Assembly (NCBI GenBank): GCA_001600355.1
Contig: BCJU01000001.1
Span: 3,902,992-3,966,991 of the forward strand
Length of the DNA stretch: 64,000 nt
Direction: 5' to 3'
Origin: Meira nashicola
Lineage: Eukaryota; Basidiomycota; Exobasidiomycetes; Exobasidiales; Brachybasidiaceae
Part shown: positions 17,758 through 29,100 of the stretch, one piece after another
How positions within the stretch are numbered: position 1 is the first letter of the stretch
Layout of the letters: every line of letters starts with the position of its first letter
Made by a program: the position numbers and the translations under genes
Notes under the pieces: model-generated
The model's input: the letters and a program-made list of their open reading frames with translations, nothing else
What the model was told of the DNA's origin: nothing
Database searches by the model: none

Positions 17758-20571
17758 CTAGTTTGATTCCTTCACGTATCCTGGATTCTTTCTTAGGATA
17801 ACTAATCCTTCCAACACGCTCGCGAAGCTCAAATACTCGTCCGTTGCCAATTCAGCACGCTCATATGAACCCAAACGAACAGGGGAAGTATGCGTTTGGA
17901 ATCCAGTGATCGTACGTGGCTTACCGGCTTGACCCACAACATCGACAGCTTGACCAACACGAACAGTCGTCGGTAGAGGTTGTAATTCCTCATCCAAAGT
18001 GATAAGGAAGCGAGGGTACATTGCGCTCACAAGGAAGTACAACATCCAATGATTTTTCTCCAAAACAAATCCACGTGCGTCTGTGAAGCTGACAAGCAAA
18101 CTTAACAAACCACACACAGCCGTCTTGCTGAGTAATTGTCTATCGGTATGGTAAGGGTTGATACCCACCGTTCCTTTACCCATATGAATCAAACCTTGAG
18201 CAATACGAACCATGAATAAACAATTGCTTTCCTTGTGGTAATAATTGGCCAATTGTCTCAACATTTGTGCCAATCTTGCATTATTTGTTCCAGCTCCAAC
18301 GATACCCATTGCGAGAATAGAATTTATAGCAACGTCCAAATCGTTATCGTGAGAATATTTGGATAGGGTATCAACAAGAGGCATTTGCGGATTGGATGGA
18401 TTCAAGAGAGCCAAAGCAAGAGGGACTGATTTACGAATGACTGGCTCTCCATAGTGCATCATATGCGACATGTGCCGTAGCGTCATCTCAGCACCAACAT
18501 CTTCACCCATTGCAACAAGTGCAACACCAATCACAGCGAAGGACTGGTACAGATCGTTGACCTTTTCCTCTTCTTCATCTTTCTTCTCCTTTCCATCTTC
18601 ACCTTCTTCATCATCGTCATCTTTTTTGTCGTCCACATTGAGATGTTCGGTGCAATGGTGCAACATTGCTTGAATTTTCAAAACATTACCGGTTCCTGCA
18701 TAACTACACATGTCCACTAAAACTTGTGCTTGTTTTGCAATGGGGTGATCAATGGCCTTCAATGTTTCAATCGTTGCATCGCTTGCATCTTGTCTGCCAA
18801 TGAACAATAGCGCCAAACCTAAGCTCAAGAAACGAGCCCATTTCTCATTCAATTGTGCAGGCTCTCTTTCCATCATTGTTTGCAAGATTGTAGGTGTGAT
18901 TTCTCCATGCGCAGATCCAACAAAGATGAAACCTAATGACAAGGCTGCCATGGACGCGACCTCCATAGAAGCTGTGTCATCGGCAACATGTTGAAGCAAA
19001 AGTGGAACAATATCCTCTCTGCATGAACCTGCGTATGCAATTCCAATACCGATGATCGCAGATATCTTGAGTGGGGTACTATTGCTTTCGACGTGCTCTG
19101 TCAAGAGAGCAAGAGCGGCGTCCATTTCTGTGCGAATACCTGAATGAAGAATACCGTAAGCCATAAGTGCACCGGCCTTGATGTATTCATCAGACGAATA
19201 AGTGTATTTGTCGATATGACTCAATCCCATCTCAGTATCCCACAACAAGCTCATACCCAAACTTGCACTTGCACTCAACATGCCATGGTCCTTATTCTTG
19301 TAAATCCAGCTGTTTCCTTCTTCGGCCCCCACCATCAATTTGTCATTTCCATATCCAGCATTAACGAATGCGTTCACAAAAGTACTGGCCAAATTACCTC
19401 TGGCAGAATCTACCGAACCGCTCACTGTAGATCGCGAGTTCTCTAAATGACTCTTGTAGATATCCTCGAGCGATTTTGGATCGTATACGCCTAATTCCTT
19501 TCCAAATTTGATAAAGTTTGAAGATAATTGTGTGTTGAAGATGCAATCAAGGACAGAGTAATCAGAAATAGGATCACTTTCGTCTTGAAGCCATTCGACC
19601 GGAACTTGTTGTCTTCCCAGCAGAAGTGCAAGTTGCTTCTTCATTGTCGGATTCTTGGGTGCTTCGAAATCGTCTCGGATCAATTCACGATCCCCGATGC
19701 GTAGAGACAATGTCAATGCTTCGGCGTATCGATCAAATTTGCGGTAAATTGCGTGTGCAGTGCGTAAGAATTCTACATCATCTGGTGGGACCAACAAGTT
19801 GACACAGCTGACCATATAAAGACAAGCTCTTGCATATGTATCCTTGTCCACAAACTCTGGCAAGCGATCGATAGATTCCAGTTCCAGTAGTAGATCTACT
19901 GCATCGGCTTCAGCGTTATGTGACAAGCTGAATGGAACGATCAATACAGCCAAATCGAGTAATTCTTTGTTGGTACCAGGAGAATTTTCATCGTGCTTTT
20001 CGCCACGGGCATTATATTCCTCTCCTAATTCTGCTGCAAGATGTCTGACGTATTCATGACCCCAAAGTCCTGGATTCTCTGCTTCGCCTACCTGAGATGC
20101 CAACAAACGGAATTTCAATGTTTCGCGTTGGCCGTTATCCGAATAAGTCATTGCAAGTACGGATAGAATCTCTGAGAATAGAGCCTTGTCAGCCGAAGAA
20201 GACCAAGATTCAAATGTTGTCTTTAATTCACCAAAATGAGGCCGTAAAAACTTGAGTGGTTTAGGAACGGAAGTCATTGATGATGTACTTGTGCGTATAA
20301 GTGTACGTAATGATTCTAGGGCAGGACGATGTAAGGTCTTATCTGATTCACTTAATCGTTCAACAAGCATTTCGAGCTCATTTTTTAATTGAAGGTCCTC
20401 TTCACTAAGTTCATCTTCATTCTTATTTTCCTTTTTGTCTTGTCCTGCATCTCCGTTCAATTTTACATCACCATTTTCCTTCTTTTCCGAATCTTTCTTA
20501 TCGGCATCCTTCTTCTTTGGATCTTGAGAAGGAACCGGAACGGCATAAGCTTGTTCCTCTCCACGCGACAT
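17758..20571 (-). CDS. RPN1: 26S proteasome regulatory subunit Rpn1 (PSMD2)
   Basis: Largest base subunit of the 19S regulatory particle and a docking site for ubiquitin and UBL shuttles. After a charged Lys/Glu N-terminal tail, the protein has helical N-terminal repeats and the central proteasome/cyclosome repeat toroid (many LGxxxxxxG-type repeats, e.g. ASLGMSLLWD, AYGILHSG, GIGIAYAGS, LSLGFIFVGS). It ends with the conserved block including EELQPLPTTVRVGQAVDVVGQAG and a C terminus of NPGYVKES-type. The Met at 20571 (MSRGEEQ) is preferred because the 15 upstream residues of the longer frame (start 20616) look non-conserved. An acidic linker (DDDDEEGEDGKEKKDEEEE) near two thirds is typical. 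About 937 residues, intact. Confidence 0.95.
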   Translation of the reverse strand: MSRGEEQAYAVPVPSQDPKKKDADKKDSEKKENGDVKLNGDAGQDKKENKNEDELSEEDLQLKNELEMLVERLSESDKTLHRPALESLRTLIRTSTSSMTSVPKPLKFLRPHFGELKTTFESWSSSADKALFSEILSVLAMTYSDNGQRETLKFRLLASQVGEAENPGLWGHEYVRHLAAELGEEYNARGEKHDENSPGTNKELLDLAVLIVPFSLSHNAEADAVDLLLELESIDRLPEFVDKDTYARACLYMVSCVNLLVPPDDVEFLRTAHAIYRKFDRYAEALTLSLRIGDRELIRDDFEAPKNPTMKKQLALLLGRQQVPVEWLQDESDPISDYSVLDCIFNTQLSSNFIKFGKELGVYDPKSLEDIYKSHLENSRSTVSGSVDSARGNLASTFVNAFVNAGYGNDKLMVGAEEGNSWIYKNKDHGMLSASASLGMSLLWDTEMGLSHIDKYTYSSDEYIKAGALMAYGILHSGIRTEMDAALALLTEHVESNSTPLKISAIIGIGIAYAGSCREDIVPLLLQHVADDTASMEVASMAALSLGFIFVGSAHGEITPTILQTMMEREPAQLNEKWARFLSLGLALLFIGRQDASDATIETLKAIDHPIAKQAQVLVDMCSYAGTGNVLKIQAMLHHCTEHLNVDDKKDDDDEEGEDGKEKKDEEEEKVNDLYQSFAVIGVALVAMGEDVGAEMTLRHMSHMMHYGEPVIRKSVPLALALLNPSNPQMPLVDTLSKYSHDNDLDVAINSILAMGIVGAGTNNARLAQMLRQLANYYHKESNCLFMVRIAQGLIHMGKGTVGINPYHTDRQLLSKTAVCGLLSLLVSFTDARGFVLEKNHWMLYFLVSAMYPRFLITLDEELQPLPTTVRVGQAVDVVGQAGKPRTITGFQTHTSPVRLGSYERAELATDEYLSFASVLEGLVILRKNPGYVKESN

Positions 20572-20616
20572 GATTGCACGTCGAAATGGGAAAGCTCTGA
20601 TTTGTAACACTGACAA

Positions 20617-22362
20617 GAGAAAGAGCGGAAGTGATGTGAAAGAAGATGAAATGATTGCGTCGTATGTATCTTCAAAGTGTTGTAATATTCTAGAAGTAGT
20701 ATGTATTACACAGACGCAAAGCCAGTGGCGGAACGCGCGTCAAATCTATAGGTATCAAGCCATACCTTCACGTGTATGTACGTACGTGCGAGTGCCCCGT
20801 GCGTCCTTCTTATGGAGGTCCACTAGTGACACCTCACACGATGTAAATCTTCGCTTCCCTCTAGAATGAATTCTTTTTTACACCTTTACCAACTCTTTCA
20901 GATGACACAATGAAGTGAATGTTGAAGCGCATTTTGCTACTCTTATATAATCAAATGATACTTCTCATGTTGTAAGAATGACATGGGAAGAAGAATTGCG
21001 GCCCTTCAGAGGAAGAGAAAGAGATGAGAAAGCTCACTTAAAAATGTCATTAGCCTCGGATCGATAAAAGTCTAGATCGACTCTTATTTCTGTGAAAATT
21101 ATGACATTTTATTGATCGCCGTGAGTCTAGACTTCGGAGAAAATTTCGAGGGATTGAATCAATTTAGTACACGGATAATCGTTCCTGTTCCTAAATTAGT
21201 CCATCTTACGCCACGATCGAAATCTGCTTGGCCTACATATGTCTGCTTGTTTAAAGATGAACGGAGATTAAATTTTGGCGTTTTTAATGGTCCCTAAAAG
21301 ACCTTCTAAAGTTTGACAATCAAAAATCCCGCTTCTTGGCAGGGCTGTGCCTTCTTGGCGATATCGTCATTCTAAGTGCACACATGGTTGTAAGAACATC
21401 AAGATGACTTGGTAAATACAGATAGAGTTGAAATTTACTAAAATGGAAGGCGAGTAGGTGATTAATAAAGCGCAGCGCAACACGCGTCTATAATGATGTG
21501 TTGCTTGTGTTACTTTTAATGTGCCTGAAGAACAAGCACGCGTATTCTTTAACCAAACAATGGAACATATCAATCATCATCATGACATTCAAGATATATG
21601 TAAATGGCAGTGCAAAAAATCAGAAACAGTACGATCTATATTACCCAAAGTGGCGCATGTTTGCCAAGATATCCACAAATCTTCTTTGTGTGAGTTCAAG
21701 CAGCATTCCCTGTTGACGCAGTTGCGACGAGCATGGGATTACGGAATCGCATACATGTGTTCACACAATGGAAACGGCGATTAGAGAAAAGTAAACGGTA
21801 TTGTATTAGAAGTTGAATGCTTCTTCAAAACTTTACGCCTTGATAAACTTTAGCTGCATTCTAAGCATATACCGGCAGATGTATGCTTACACTGCTGAGC
21901 AACGAGGTTATGTGTTTGTTAGAATCTCCATTAAGTGCATTTATCGGCGAAGCCTAGCCGTTCAAAAGATTCGATCGATTGAACTTGCTATATAGAGAAG
22001 CATGTGTTCCTGAACTCCACAGAATCGAATCCCTTTCTTCTTTACGACCACCTTGGTTATCAATCCAATCGTCACCCCACCTATTCTCTCTCTTTGCTTG
22101 GCCAGGTGCCATCAAAACTTTTTCACTTCTACAACTTTTGAATTTGTCATTCGCCCTTTTTTAACGTTGCTTTGAAAGCTGATCCCTTGAAGGGATCAAA
22201 AGACAAAAAGGATCATAAACGACCAAAAAAAAAGCCGATTCATTCTTTGGCAAATCAAAAGCCCTTTTTTAACGACCAATTCTCGCCGGACGAGCTCTTT
22301 GCCGTCGTTCGCATTCAATTTACGAAATAGACATTAAACGAGAGGAACACATAAACGAAAAA
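20617..22362. other. 1.7 kb divergent spacer RPN1/GH5
   Basis: No supported gene. Contents: an inverted repeat (AAAATGTCAT at 21041-21050 and its exact complement at 21101-21110); one GCGCAGCGCA 10-mer (21470-21479) next to ACGCGT (21482-21487), with a second ACGCGT at 21538-21543; a 14-bp direct repeat GCCCTTTTTTAACG at 22153-22166 and 22261-22274; and a 19-bp perfect palindrome at 22180-22198. The last two lie in the likely GH5 promoter. Short frames between 21.4 and 22.1 kb show no domain, signal peptide or splice-linked extension. Confidence 0.45.
22180..22198. promoter_or_regulatory. 19-bp palindrome in the GH5 promoter
   Basis: TGATCCCTTGAAGGGATCA reads as a perfect dyad around a central G, 165 bp upstream of the GH5 start. 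The size and symmetry suit a dimeric DNA-binding protein. The CCCTT/AAGGG halves resemble but do not match the stress element CCCCT. Function is inferred. Confidence 0.4.
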
Positions 22363-24477
22363 ATGCGTCTTTTACCAAGAGATACAGGCTTTGCCGGTTT
22401 GGCAAGTACTCTTTCATTAGCAGTTGCCAATTACAAGCCAATTCCACAATTACCGATCGCATCTAATTCAACAGCATCCAAAGGAGCAAATCAATTGATG
22501 CCAATCGGAGCAGGAGGTCAAGCTGCACAACAATCATTCCAAGTTCAATCTTCTAGCGCAGCTTCTTCGTACGATCAATCTCATCCTATCGCAGAATGGG
22601 GTGAACCAAGTATTTTATACTTGCCAAATATTACTGATAGCAATTCTGCAAATCAACTCAAAGCAACAAACACAATTGGGCCCGGAAAATGTGCCGTTCA
22701 ACAACCATATACACCCACTACAGATTTACCAGCTCCAACATACCCTGCTTTCGATCCTGTACAAGCAAACGTTTACAGATATCGTCAACAACAAGGTGTC
22801 AATCTTGGTGCTTGGTTCGTTCAAGAAGGTTGGATGGAAAGCAATTTTATGTCTTGTGCTACAGGAGCTAAACAAGCTGAATTTGATATCTTGAGTGGAT
22901 TCGGAACATCTGCAAACGGAATTAAAAATGCAACCGCATACATGGAAAAACATTGGGATACTTGGATCACTGAAGCAGATTTCCTCAAATTAGCTCAAAT
23001 AGGTATTAATACCGTTCGTATTCCAATAGGTTATTGGTCAGTCGGTCCATACTTTACCAAACAATCACCTTTTGAGCCATATGCAGATGTGTACAAGTAT
23101 TCATGGCGTTACGTTGCCCGTGCGATCAATTGGGCTGCAAAGTATAATATTGGTGTTTTGGTGGATTTACATGGTGCTTATGGTTCTCAAAACGGTCAGG
23201 CTCATGCAGGCTTGTCAGATGGCAAGATTGACTTTTATAATGAGAAAAATATGAACTTGACGACGAATTTGTTAGTTTGGATCGCAAATGAAATCTCAAA
23301 TGTAACAAATGTCGTGGGAATTCAATTGTTGAACGAACCTCAAGACCGTACTAGTTTGTGGCCATGGTATACAAGAACTATGGATGCAATGCGTAAAGCC
23401 TCTATTGGAGCTCAAACGATTCCTCTTTATTTCCATGACGCTTTCAATTTAAACAAAGGTTCTGCTTTCACTGCCAAACGTACTGATTTTGTCATTCAAG
23501 ATTATCATTCCTACTTTGTATACACTTCAAAGGATACTTCCATGTCTGCCAAGCAACATACATCTGCAATCGGAGGTGGCTTTTCAACAAATATGCAAAA
23601 GCAATCTGAAATTGGACGTCGTAATTTGATAGTAGGTGAATGGTCTTGCGCTTTAGCACCAAGCTCATTGGCTAAATCTTCAAATAAAGCTGCCGATCAA
23701 ACAGCTTATTGCAAAACACAAGAAGATGTTTATCGTAATGCAGCTGGTGGTTGGACTTTCTGGAGTTACAAGATGGAAAATTGTGATAATAATGGAGGTT
23801 GGTGCTTCCAACAAGCAATTAAGCAATTCTTACCGAAAACGTTTGATTCTTGGGGTTTGATGAACGTAACTTCTTCTTACTTTCGATCAATCAATTCTAC
23901 TTCTTTGCAAGCTCAATCAAATGTTTCAAACAGAATTGCAAAGATTTCACTTCCAGTCAAATTGGCAAACGTTCTCAAAGTTCAACAATCTGAAGGAACA
24001 GATGGAGCACGTAAAGCAGCCGCTGAAGCTGAAACTGATGCTGATTCAGATGCTTCCCATGTAAATGTTGCCGGTATTATTGGAATGGTTGATACAAACA
24101 ATGTTCAAGATCAAGAACAAGAAGAAGGTGCAAGGATCGGAATGGTTGAACACAACGGTACCGCTGCTGCCCCTCAAAAGCGTGGAACAGGTAGTCTAGC
24201 TGCTAGAGCAAGTGAAATTTCAAAAAGAGCAGCAAATAATGCTCAAGTTGCTGCTCAAGCTGGTTACAATGACGGTTTCAAATCTGTTCGTTATTTTGCT
24301 GCTGATGGTGCTCTTTCACGTTTGGGTTTCGCAACTCAATATCGTGCTGATTCTTACCGTGCAAGAGTTGCAAAAGGACTTTTACAGAAAGGCAATTTGG
24401 ATAATTACAAACAACAATACGCTCAAGGTGTTTTGGCTGCTGAGAAATTAGTTGCACAAACAATTGCAGCTACTTGA
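22363..24477 (+). CDS. Secreted GH5 exo-1,3-beta-glucanase with C-terminal extension
   Basis: Glycoside hydrolase family 5, exo-beta-1,3-glucanase type, expected in cell wall or extracellular glucan hydrolysis. Visible: GVNLGAWFVQEGWM, GINTVRIPIGYW, VLVDLHGAYGSQNG, acid/base Glu325 in LLNEPQ and nucleophile Glu426 in VGEWS. Residues 1-26 are short, basic then moderately hydrophobic, a weak signal peptide. About 100 low-complexity residues precede the catalytic domain. After it a roughly 190-residue Ala/Gln-rich tail with two Lys-Arg pairs (606-607 and 621-622) has no match I recognise and may be a Kex2-trimmed extension. The total of 704 residues is longer than the ~400-450 of simple Exg1-type enzymes. 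Convergent with the GH27 gene. Confidence 0.9.
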   Translation: MRLLPRDTGFAGLASTLSLAVANYKPIPQLPIASNSTASKGANQLMPIGAGGQAAQQSFQVQSSSAASSYDQSHPIAEWGEPSILYLPNITDSNSANQLKATNTIGPGKCAVQQPYTPTTDLPAPTYPAFDPVQANVYRYRQQQGVNLGAWFVQEGWMESNFMSCATGAKQAEFDILSGFGTSANGIKNATAYMEKHWDTWITEADFLKLAQIGINTVRIPIGYWSVGPYFTKQSPFEPYADVYKYSWRYVARAINWAAKYNIGVLVDLHGAYGSQNGQAHAGLSDGKIDFYNEKNMNLTTNLLVWIANEISNVTNVVGIQLLNEPQDRTSLWPWYTRTMDAMRKASIGAQTIPLYFHDAFNLNKGSAFTAKRTDFVIQDYHSYFVYTSKDTSMSAKQHTSAIGGGFSTNMQKQSEIGRRNLIVGEWSCALAPSSLAKSSNKAADQTAYCKTQEDVYRNAAGGWTFWSYKMENCDNNGGWCFQQAIKQFLPKTFDSWGLMNVTSSYFRSINSTSLQAQSNVSNRIAKISLPVKLANVLKVQQSEGTDGARKAAAEAETDADSDASHVNVAGIIGMVDTNNVQDQEQEEGARIGMVEHNGTAAAPQKRGTGSLAARASEISKRAANNAQVAAQAGYNDGFKSVRYFAADGALSRLGFATQYRADSYRARVAKGLLQKGNLDNYKQQYAQGVLAAEKLVAQTIAAT

Positions 24478-24727
24478 TTTGTTTGTATGAATTGAATTCT
24501 TCCTTTTGGGCTAATTGGTCACCGTTGTTTTCGATAATATTCATTCATTCACGTACGCTCTCTTGCAATTTACGCTCACTTTATGGTCTCTCTCTCTCTC
24601 TTTCATGTAAACGATCACTTTATGACTTTTTTTCTTTCGTATCTGTACAAACTTTTGAATGCAATAACGGTAATGGGGCCAGCCGGTCTCCCCTTTTTTT
24701 ATCCCCCCTACTTCTTATTTGTGTTTT

Positions 24728-26098
24728 TCAATGTCTACTCTGTCTTTCTCTCTTTGGAATAGGAGAAAGTTTTCTTGCTTGCATGGTTGTATCACTGCTA
24801 CTTCCATTAACAAGAACTAATTTTAATAATCTTGTTCCATGAGCGGGTACGTTTAATTGAGGTAATGAATTACTGTATGCTGTTTCGCTCATCCTTGTTG
24901 CAGGTTTTGATTTTGATGCATTTTCAAAGTTAACGTTTGCCCAAAGGTCATAAATATGATACTTTTTGTTTGCTTCAGATGGTTTATCGATAAAGATTTC
25001 TTTAAAGTTTGAAGTTAAATTAACTTCTTTATCATCAAAGTTTGTTAAAGAGATAGCATAAGTTGAATTTGCTAAAGAAGTTAACCATAATTGTTGTTTA
25101 CCTTTTGTCCAAATTCTAACGGCGGGAGTATAAGTTGAATCTTGATTAATTGCAATAACATCTTCATTTCCAAGGATTGCTAATGTTCTATTTGTTAAAA
25201 CTGCCATATCATTTCCCATTATTAAAGGACTTTTTACCATTGCCCACATTGAAAAATGAGTTATTTCTTCTTCTTTATTCATTCCACCATTTCCAACTTC
25301 TAACATATCCAAATCGTTCCAAGAAGAAGAAGCGGCTTTTTGTCCTAAAGGAGCGGCAAAGTTTATAATCTTTTCAACGCTACAATGAAATCCGGCAAAT
25401 TTGCAATCGATCATTGAAGTGCAAGGGCATCTATCATCATCCTTGTTAAATGTATCAAAGATATCACCACTTATACGCCATGAATTCCATGTATCAGGTG
25501 CGAAATACCATGGACTATCTTCTCCCCAATTACATAAACCCATTACCATTGGCCTTCCAGTCTTGTTTATTGCATCACTCATTGCGAAATAACGATCGAA
25601 ACTTAATTGAGGCGTTCCCATTCTACCTTGATTATGACAATTATCGTATTTTAATGCATCAAAGCCGGCGTTTGCCCATGATTTTGCATCAACTTCTTCA
25701 TGATCTAAAGATCCAATTTTACCACCACAAGTGAGAGTACCTGCGGAAGAATAAATACCAGCTTCGAAACCTAAATTATGTAATTGATCAGTGACTGATT
25801 TTAATCCGTTTGGAAATTTTTCAGAATTTGCCGGAATTTCGCCTGTCTTTTCATCACGTTTATCCGCTTGCCAACAATCATCAATCCAAATTAATTTATA
25901 TCCTTTTTGTTGTAATCCACTTGCTTTTACTTGTTTTGCTGCTTGTAAAATTATTTCTTCGGAGATATTACAACCATGATAATTCCACGTATTCCATCCC
26001 ATATGCGGAGTTATACTCTTACCATTATTTAATGCTTTTGTAATTGCAATAAAGCAAGTAAAAAATAAAAGTGTCGTGCTTGTTGAAATTGACTTCAT
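24728..26098 (-). CDS. Secreted alpha-galactosidase, GH27
   Basis: Releases terminal alpha-galactose from melibiose, raffinose-type sugars or galactomannan. The Met at 26098 (MKSISTSTTLL) starts a clear signal peptide; the frame extends 11 codons further upstream but that segment would spoil the signal. Mature hallmarks: TPHMGWNTWN, YKLIWIDDCW, nucleophile Asp in LKYDNC (163 in long-frame numbering) and acid/base Asp in SWRISGDI (223). The C-terminal beta-sandwich follows and ends in a short basic tail (KRERQSRH). About 456 residues, normal for fungal GH27. TTCCGTGGA lies about 125 bp upstream (26222-26230), the complement of an element also found in the GH35 spacer. Confidence 0.94.
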   Translation of the reverse strand: MKSISTSTTLLFFTCFIAITKALNNGKSITPHMGWNTWNYHGCNISEEIILQAAKQVKASGLQQKGYKLIWIDDCWQADKRDEKTGEIPANSEKFPNGLKSVTDQLHNLGFEAGIYSSAGTLTCGGKIGSLDHEEVDAKSWANAGFDALKYDNCHNQGRMGTPQLSFDRYFAMSDAINKTGRPMVMGLCNWGEDSPWYFAPDTWNSWRISGDIFDTFNKDDDRCPCTSMIDCKFAGFHCSVEKIINFAAPLGQKAASSSWNDLDMLEVGNGGMNKEEEITHFSMWAMVKSPLIMGNDMAVLTNRTLAILGNEDVIAINQDSTYTPAVRIWTKGKQQLWLTSLANSTYAISLTNFDDKEVNLTSNFKEIFIDKPSEANKKYHIYDLWANVNFENASKSKPATRMSETAYSNSLPQLNVPAHGTRLLKLVLVNGSSSDTTMQARKLSPIPKRERQSRH

Positions 26099-26131
26099 CT
26101 TGTCTTTATTGGGATAAGATTGATTAAACAT

Positions 26132-29100
26132 AAAAAACTTGGTCTTTATTTATAACTTTCTTGCCACCCCTTTTAAAGTAACGAACTTCGGCATAAATAT
26201 TTCTCCTCATTTTTTTATTGCTTCCGTGGAGAAGTGGAGAATTATTATGCACGAGTAAAATAGGCAAAACAGGCAAAGCTATCCAAGTATGTCTGTCTGT
26301 TTGTCTGCATTCGGCTAAATGCTGTTTGTTGATCATTGACGTGGGGGTAAAATGAAATTCTTTGTTAAGATTCGCTATAATTCAATACATTCGGACCAAG
26401 TGCCTTGATTGATTTGATTTTCATATTTTAGCGCCCTTTTCTTCGCTCGAACTTCGGTCAATCTTTGACGCTAACAAAACAAATGCTTCTACCTTTCATT
26501 TTCATTTCTTCCTTCTCTGTCGTCATTCTTATTTATATTTATTCGTTTATGATCATATCTTGTAAGTAGGCTAGTATCATCATCACCCGCGGAACGAAGT
26601 TATGAGACTCCAGAGAGGATATAATCCTGAGATATTTGAGTAAGAAGTCTTGATAGAAGTTCTTGGATGAATGATCATATTGGTATATGCAGACTTGCAA
26701 AGTCAAACACCACCTATCGATTGGCTTGCAATTTGAGACAAAGCGATGTGTTTATGAGTAACATTCATTTTCGTTATAGGGCAAGATAATGATAGTTGGG
26801 TATTAGAGTTAGTTTTGCTCTTCATTGCATACTGTTCTTATATACAGTCTATTTATCAAGAATGTTCAAAGGATTGCATTATTTGCGATTCTTTCGGATT
26901 TCTCTTTATTTAGGCCTAAATCACCCTTTTTCTTTGTGAAGCTATCATTTCAGCTAAACATTTGATCTCCGCGGAACATTGTACAGTCTATCCACGGAAA
27001 GGTGATTGAGTGCTTGCTTACATAAGAAATATTCAAAGATCAATCTAAACTTATGTCATCATATAGTCATCCCGGAAAAATGCATGATCTACGATTTCGT
27101 GGTTCTAGAAGGTAAGAATCGCATCATAGAAAAAGTCAAATTACGCTTATCAATCGTAATTCTAATAAGAATAAACCGAAAGCGGGTGAGAAGAAATATA
27201 TATTCAATATTTGTGGGGCTTTTACAGTAGCGCTAATTGGATTGTTTTCACATGCAACGAAAGTAGACTATGTACACACTTTGATTCAAGATTATACCTT
27301 ACAAAAGATTAACATGGCAAACTTCGCCGATACAAGGCAAGGCAAAAATGTTAGGTTAAGAAAAAGCAAATCGGAAGATTTTTGACATAATACAGCCAAC
27401 CGATCGATCGATGAAAGGGTCATGTCCCGTTTTATTAATTGGTATATAGTTTATGTATGACCAGAATCGTGGGAAAATTCATCCAAAATGTTCAACTATA
27501 AGTTCTTCTTTTAATGACCGACATAGAAGCCACTCTATATCTATATATCAAGATTTATGATCAATTTATACATATTAATCTAAAGTGCGCTGCCGCATAG
27601 GACTATGAATCTGAGTATAATTAGAAAAGGGCGAATTGTTTTTAGCTCCTTTTATCCTTCAGACACCGATTGTAGTATATCCTATAGGCGATTGAATATA
27701 AGATATGTATGTATAGATCAGCCCATATTGATAACCCAAAAGAAGCTATTCGTGCATTCACCATCCACCATTGATTTAGCCTATTATTTCCGATTTTTTA
27801 CCGATATAAACAGAGAATTTCACATTTGCGGGGTATCATTTATCATTATAAAAGACTGTTTGAAATGGATTCCGTTAAGCCGGATGTCAAATGAAATTTT
27901 CGCTTGGCAATCATGCTTTAATTGATGCAATTGAACCGCAAATTAAAAGCAATTTAACTTGTTTGATGAGAGATTGAATAATGCATAGAAAGTTACATTG
28001 CAGCCGGTGGGTTATAATTCATTGCTACGCCCCCCAATTTATATGCGAATAGTTCGATATGCATCATGGGCTTTAGTGCCTAAAAGTTTTAAAACATTTT
28101 TGGAACCTTAATTTGACGGAATTTTTTTGGTGTATAAAAAAAAAAGAATTCAAATTAAATCTCATCCCTTTTCTCATCCATTTACGCTAAATTTTGATCC
28201 AGACTAATCGTACAGACTTTAGACTGAAAATTTTCATTCAACTGCACTGCACTCGGTACAGTGCAGTACATACATCACGTAGCGTAATTTGATTCTCAAA
28301 AGAAAAGGGTAATGTGACCAAAAAGTCCTAATTTGTCGCCCGTGTTGGCGTTAATGGAGGTACAAAATTAGGGGAAATAGTGCGGTGCTCCGCTGCCCCC
28401 GCTTTTTTATTTTTTTTTATTTGATTGTTTTAAGTGAAATAAAAATGTCCCTTTGAAATTTTAAGCTCAGCTTCCATTTTATAACGGCACTTCCTTGGCA
28501 TCACACCACTTCGATAAACATGCATGACATTATTTCCATGCGATGCGTGTGTTGATGTGCACTGTGTGTCATGACCCTAATCAAGTAGGTAGACATCATT
28601 TTATAAGTGTAACACATACACATCAAGACACCAATCATCTGTGATAAAATCATCGGAAAAACAAAAAATAGCACATGACGCCTACATTGAATTCACACGA
28701 ATGATACACATGCATACACTTCTGCACGCACTTACATTAACGTAAGAGCGCACATACATTCGTACGTTAGAAGAGTAATTGACCATTCTACAAAACTGAG
28801 ACTGATTAGCGTTTTGAAGTTTTTAGACTATGATGATCTCTTTTTCTACACTAGAATTCAAATTAGTGCAAAAGCGGTCCTACTCTCATTTCCATCTTTA
28901 TTTGATTGTTTTTTCTGTCAAATCCTTTCTTGGCCGCCAAATAAACCGCTTCGATGCTGGTCAAGATCAATTTAAGGCTCCGCTCTTTATCTTCCTCGCC
29001 TCATTTTTGTGGAAAAACTTACCACTCTTACACACTTTCGTCATAGAGTAATTTGGACACCGATTGTGATTGCACCCTGTTGCGGTCACCGCTACCTCAT

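Noticed and set aside
27605..27925. 106-codon frame in the 3.3 kb spacer
   Set aside because: No signal peptide, domain, splice-linked extension or codon character; expected by chance in AT-rich DNA.
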